This document shows, one piece after another, positions 6,598-7,885 of a stretch of DNA of 7,885 nt. A model generated the notes under the pieces. The model saw only the letters and a list, made by a program, of their open reading frames with translations, did not search any database and had not been told where the DNA came from. How positions within the stretch are numbered: position 1 is the first letter of the stretch; the number at the start of each line of letters is the position of its first letter. The stretch is from Mobilitalea sp. (GTDB lineage: Bacteria; Bacillota_A; Clostridia; Lachnospirales; Lachnospiraceae), in contig JARKQP010000879.1 of NCBI GenBank assembly GCA_029974875.1, positions 1 through 7,885 on the forward strand. The letters run 5' to 3'. A program made the position numbers and the translations under genes.

Positions 6598-6741
6598 TTA
6601 AAATAACGATCTAACACCTCCCGGAGTTACCTTCGACCCTGGCCTTAAGTTTCTTAATGACATTTTAACATATCCAGCAACATTTTGTCCAAAATCAAAT
6701 ATTGTTTCACAGGGTATTAATGTGTCTTGCCATTTGTGCAT
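6598..6741 (-). pseudogene. Relic of a second GH78 alpha-L-rhamnosidase (DFGQN domain fragment)
   Basis: This 47-codon minus-strand frame reads MHKWQDTLIPCETIFDFGQN, then VAGYVKMSLRNLRPGSKVT, before it diverges and ends at TAA. The E-T-x-F-D-F-G-Q-N-x-A-G-x-V pattern, followed about 12 residues later by PGxKVT, is the hallmark start of the bacterial alpha-L-rhamnosidase domain (Pfam Bac_rhamnosid, upstream of the catalytic barrel in GH78). It lies downstream of the stop of the GH78 gene on the same strand. It therefore cannot be that gene's own N-terminal part, which must be beyond the right edge. The ATG has no ribosome binding site. About 36% G+C (hand count, 52 of 144) against roughly 50% in parts of the intact GH78 gene also suggests a different source. 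It is most likely all that remains of a neighbouring rhamnosidase gene that decayed or was deleted. Confidence 0.7.
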
Positions 6742-6763
6742 CGTTTTTCTAAGAATTCTTACA

Positions 6764-7885
6764 CTAATACAGCTGCTCCAGCTCTCTCAATGCCGCTTCA
6801 TAGGAATCAACCGGCATACCCATAAACAAGGCCTGCCCCTTCATCTCCCCGAGGGTTTTCGACATCTCTTCAATATTACCGGACATAATCCCATTCCAGG
6901 CCTGTGGCACATGCTTCTTCAAGATCTCCATCGCCTCCTTATGATCCTTCATCAATTCCAGCCTTGTGTCCTCCCGGAACCGGATTCGGTAATCCCTCTT
7001 TGGCTGGTAAACATAATCATAGCAGCCTGCCCCTGCTGTGATCGGCTCCTGCCCGCTTTCCGGAAGGACAATCTCTGCCCTTGCCCCCAGCGGTATCTCA
7101 AAATGAAGCTCCAAGTTGCCATCAGGCCGGATGTTCCAATTCGACACGTATTTACCTACTGCCGAATCATAGCTGCACTTAAGGCTTCCAAGTCGTACAT
7201 CCGGCTTTGGCTCCAGCCTTACGCTGGAAAATCCCGGTGCTGTCGGAATGATTCCCGCTGCATGCCGGTAGAGGAATTCTATCACTGCTCCATAAGAATA
7301 GTGGTTTAAGGAGTTCATGGAGGTTCCACTGATTTTCCCATCAGGAAGCACCGAATTCCAACGCTCCCAGATGGTAGTAGCTCCAAGGTTTACCTCATAC
7401 AGCCAACCCGGGAAGCCTTCAAAGAGAAGGAAATCGTAGGCGATATCAGCTAGTCCATGCTCCGCCATCACCGTATTCATCATGGTAGCCCCGACAAATC
7501 CTCCCTTGATACGGTAGCAGTCTCCCTTTAGCCTCTTCCTTAATCCGCGAATCACCTTATCCTTGTCCGAATACAAACCAAATCTCAATGCAACCAAATA
7601 TCCCGTCTGCGTGTCAATTGCAAGACGTCCATTCGGCGTATAAAATTCATCCAGGATTGCCTTGCGGATCCGCTCCGCCAGATCATAATAGGATTGTGCG
7701 TCCTCGTATCCCAGCACCTTTGCCGCTTCAGCCACGTACAACGCAGACGCATAATAATATGCAGACGCGATAAATGTATTGTCAGTGCGTCCCTGGGTGC
7801 TCTGCTCTGTCGCACCATCAAGAGCCAGCCAATCGCCGAAGTGGAAACCAAAATCAAATAAATGGTGTGTTCCCTGCCTGGCATC
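6764..7885 (-). CDS. GH78 alpha-L-rhamnosidase, C-terminal part (5' end outside window)
   Basis: The frame is open from the right edge to the TAG at 6764-6766, giving 373 visible residues. GH78 enzymes remove terminal alpha-L-rhamnose from plant glycosides and pectic side chains by inversion. The visible part begins in the (alpha/alpha)6 catalytic barrel: HFGDWLALDGATEQSTQGRT, then TDNTFIASAYYYASALYVAEAAKVLGY. It continues with NGRLAIDTQTGYLVALRFGL, GGFVGATMMNTVM, and GATTIWERWNS at residues 169-179 of the fragment. The Glu of WERW is the proposed general base in characterised GH78 enzymes. SMNSLNHYSYGAVIEFLYRHAAGI and the C-terminal beta-sandwich (about 225-305) follow. The last about 65 residues (from LELMKDHKEAMEILKKHVP) are a helical extension beyond the usual end of the family. 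The TTG at 7741 that would open a shorter frame is an internal Leu, because the domain continues upstream without a break. No terminator follows, so the esterase could be co-transcribed. Confidence 0.95.
   Translation of the reverse strand, partial: DARQGTHHLFDFGFHFGDWLALDGATEQSTQGRTDNTFIASAYYYASALYVAEAAKVLGYEDAQSYYDLAERIRKAILDEFYTPNGRLAIDTQTGYLVALRFGLYSDKDKVIRGLRKRLKGDCYRIKGGFVGATMMNTVMAEHGLADIAYDFLLFEGFPGWLYEVNLGATTIWERWNSVLPDGKISGTSMNSLNHYSYGAVIEFLYRHAAGIIPTAPGFSSVRLEPKPDVRLGSLKCSYDSAVGKYVSNWNIRPDGNLELHFEIPLGARAEIVLPESGQEPITAGAGCYDYVYQPKRDYRIRFREDTRLELMKDHKEAMEILKKHVPQAWNGIMSGNIEEMSKTLGEMKGQALFMGMPVDSYEAALRELEQLY

Noticed and set aside
6750..6761. 12-bp palindrome TAAGAATTCTTA just after the GH78 stop, as a possible terminator.
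   Set aside because: It is A+T-rich, has no loop, and is not followed by a T tract on the minus strand.
6722..7309. 195-codon plus-strand frame opposite the GH78 gene.
   Set aside because: It is an antisense shadow of a gene with clear GH78 motifs; its Cys, His and Leu-rich translation is typical of such shadows.
1..7885. tRNA, rRNA, CRISPR arrays, intact transposase or integrase genes.
   Set aside because: None was seen on either strand; the only repeats are the nested inverted-repeat element, the terminator stem and the short direct repeats.

Overview
The window looks like chromosomal DNA of a gut-type Clostridia, most likely Lachnospiraceae. This is inferred from strong AGGAGG-type ribosome binding sites, A+T-rich intergenic DNA, moderate G+C in the glycosidase genes, and the mix of glycoside phosphorylase, rhamnosidase and AraC-type regulator. 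I cannot name a species. All genes except the first fragment are on the minus strand.

Left part (1-2740): the C-terminal DNA-binding half of an AraC-family regulator enters from the left edge. It converges with a complete GH94 glycoside phosphorylase that releases sugar 1-phosphate inside the cell. No transporter gene is visible next to it. A gene-poor, A+T-rich stretch (2741-3125) holds the GH94 leader.

Middle part (3126-5240): a compact, self-contained two-gene operon with its own near-consensus promoter (5211-5240) and a strong hairpin terminator (3126-3174). It encodes an AAA_21/ABC-type ATPase (RloA-like) followed 3 bp later by an RloB-family protein with Toprim-like acidic motifs. This gene pair matches the RloAB / AbiL type of abortive-infection phage defence. 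Short 9-bp direct repeats lie just outside the terminator and the promoter, suggesting a cassette inserted into a carbohydrate-use region.

Right part (5241-7885): a cytoplasmic HSL-type alpha/beta-hydrolase esterase and, upstream on the same strand, the 3' part of a GH78 alpha-L-rhamnosidase that runs off the right edge. The gap between them holds two items that ordinary gene calling would miss. One is a 166-bp element of nested perfect inverted repeats, MITE-like or a structured RNA. The other is a 47-codon relic of a second rhamnosidase, carrying the family's DFGQN motif. A possible cut-off small gene follows the esterase.

Together the window shows a plant-glycan or glycoside-use neighbourhood (rhamnosidase, esterase, phosphorylase, AraC regulator) that has been reshaped by gene decay, a small repeat element and insertion of a defence cassette.
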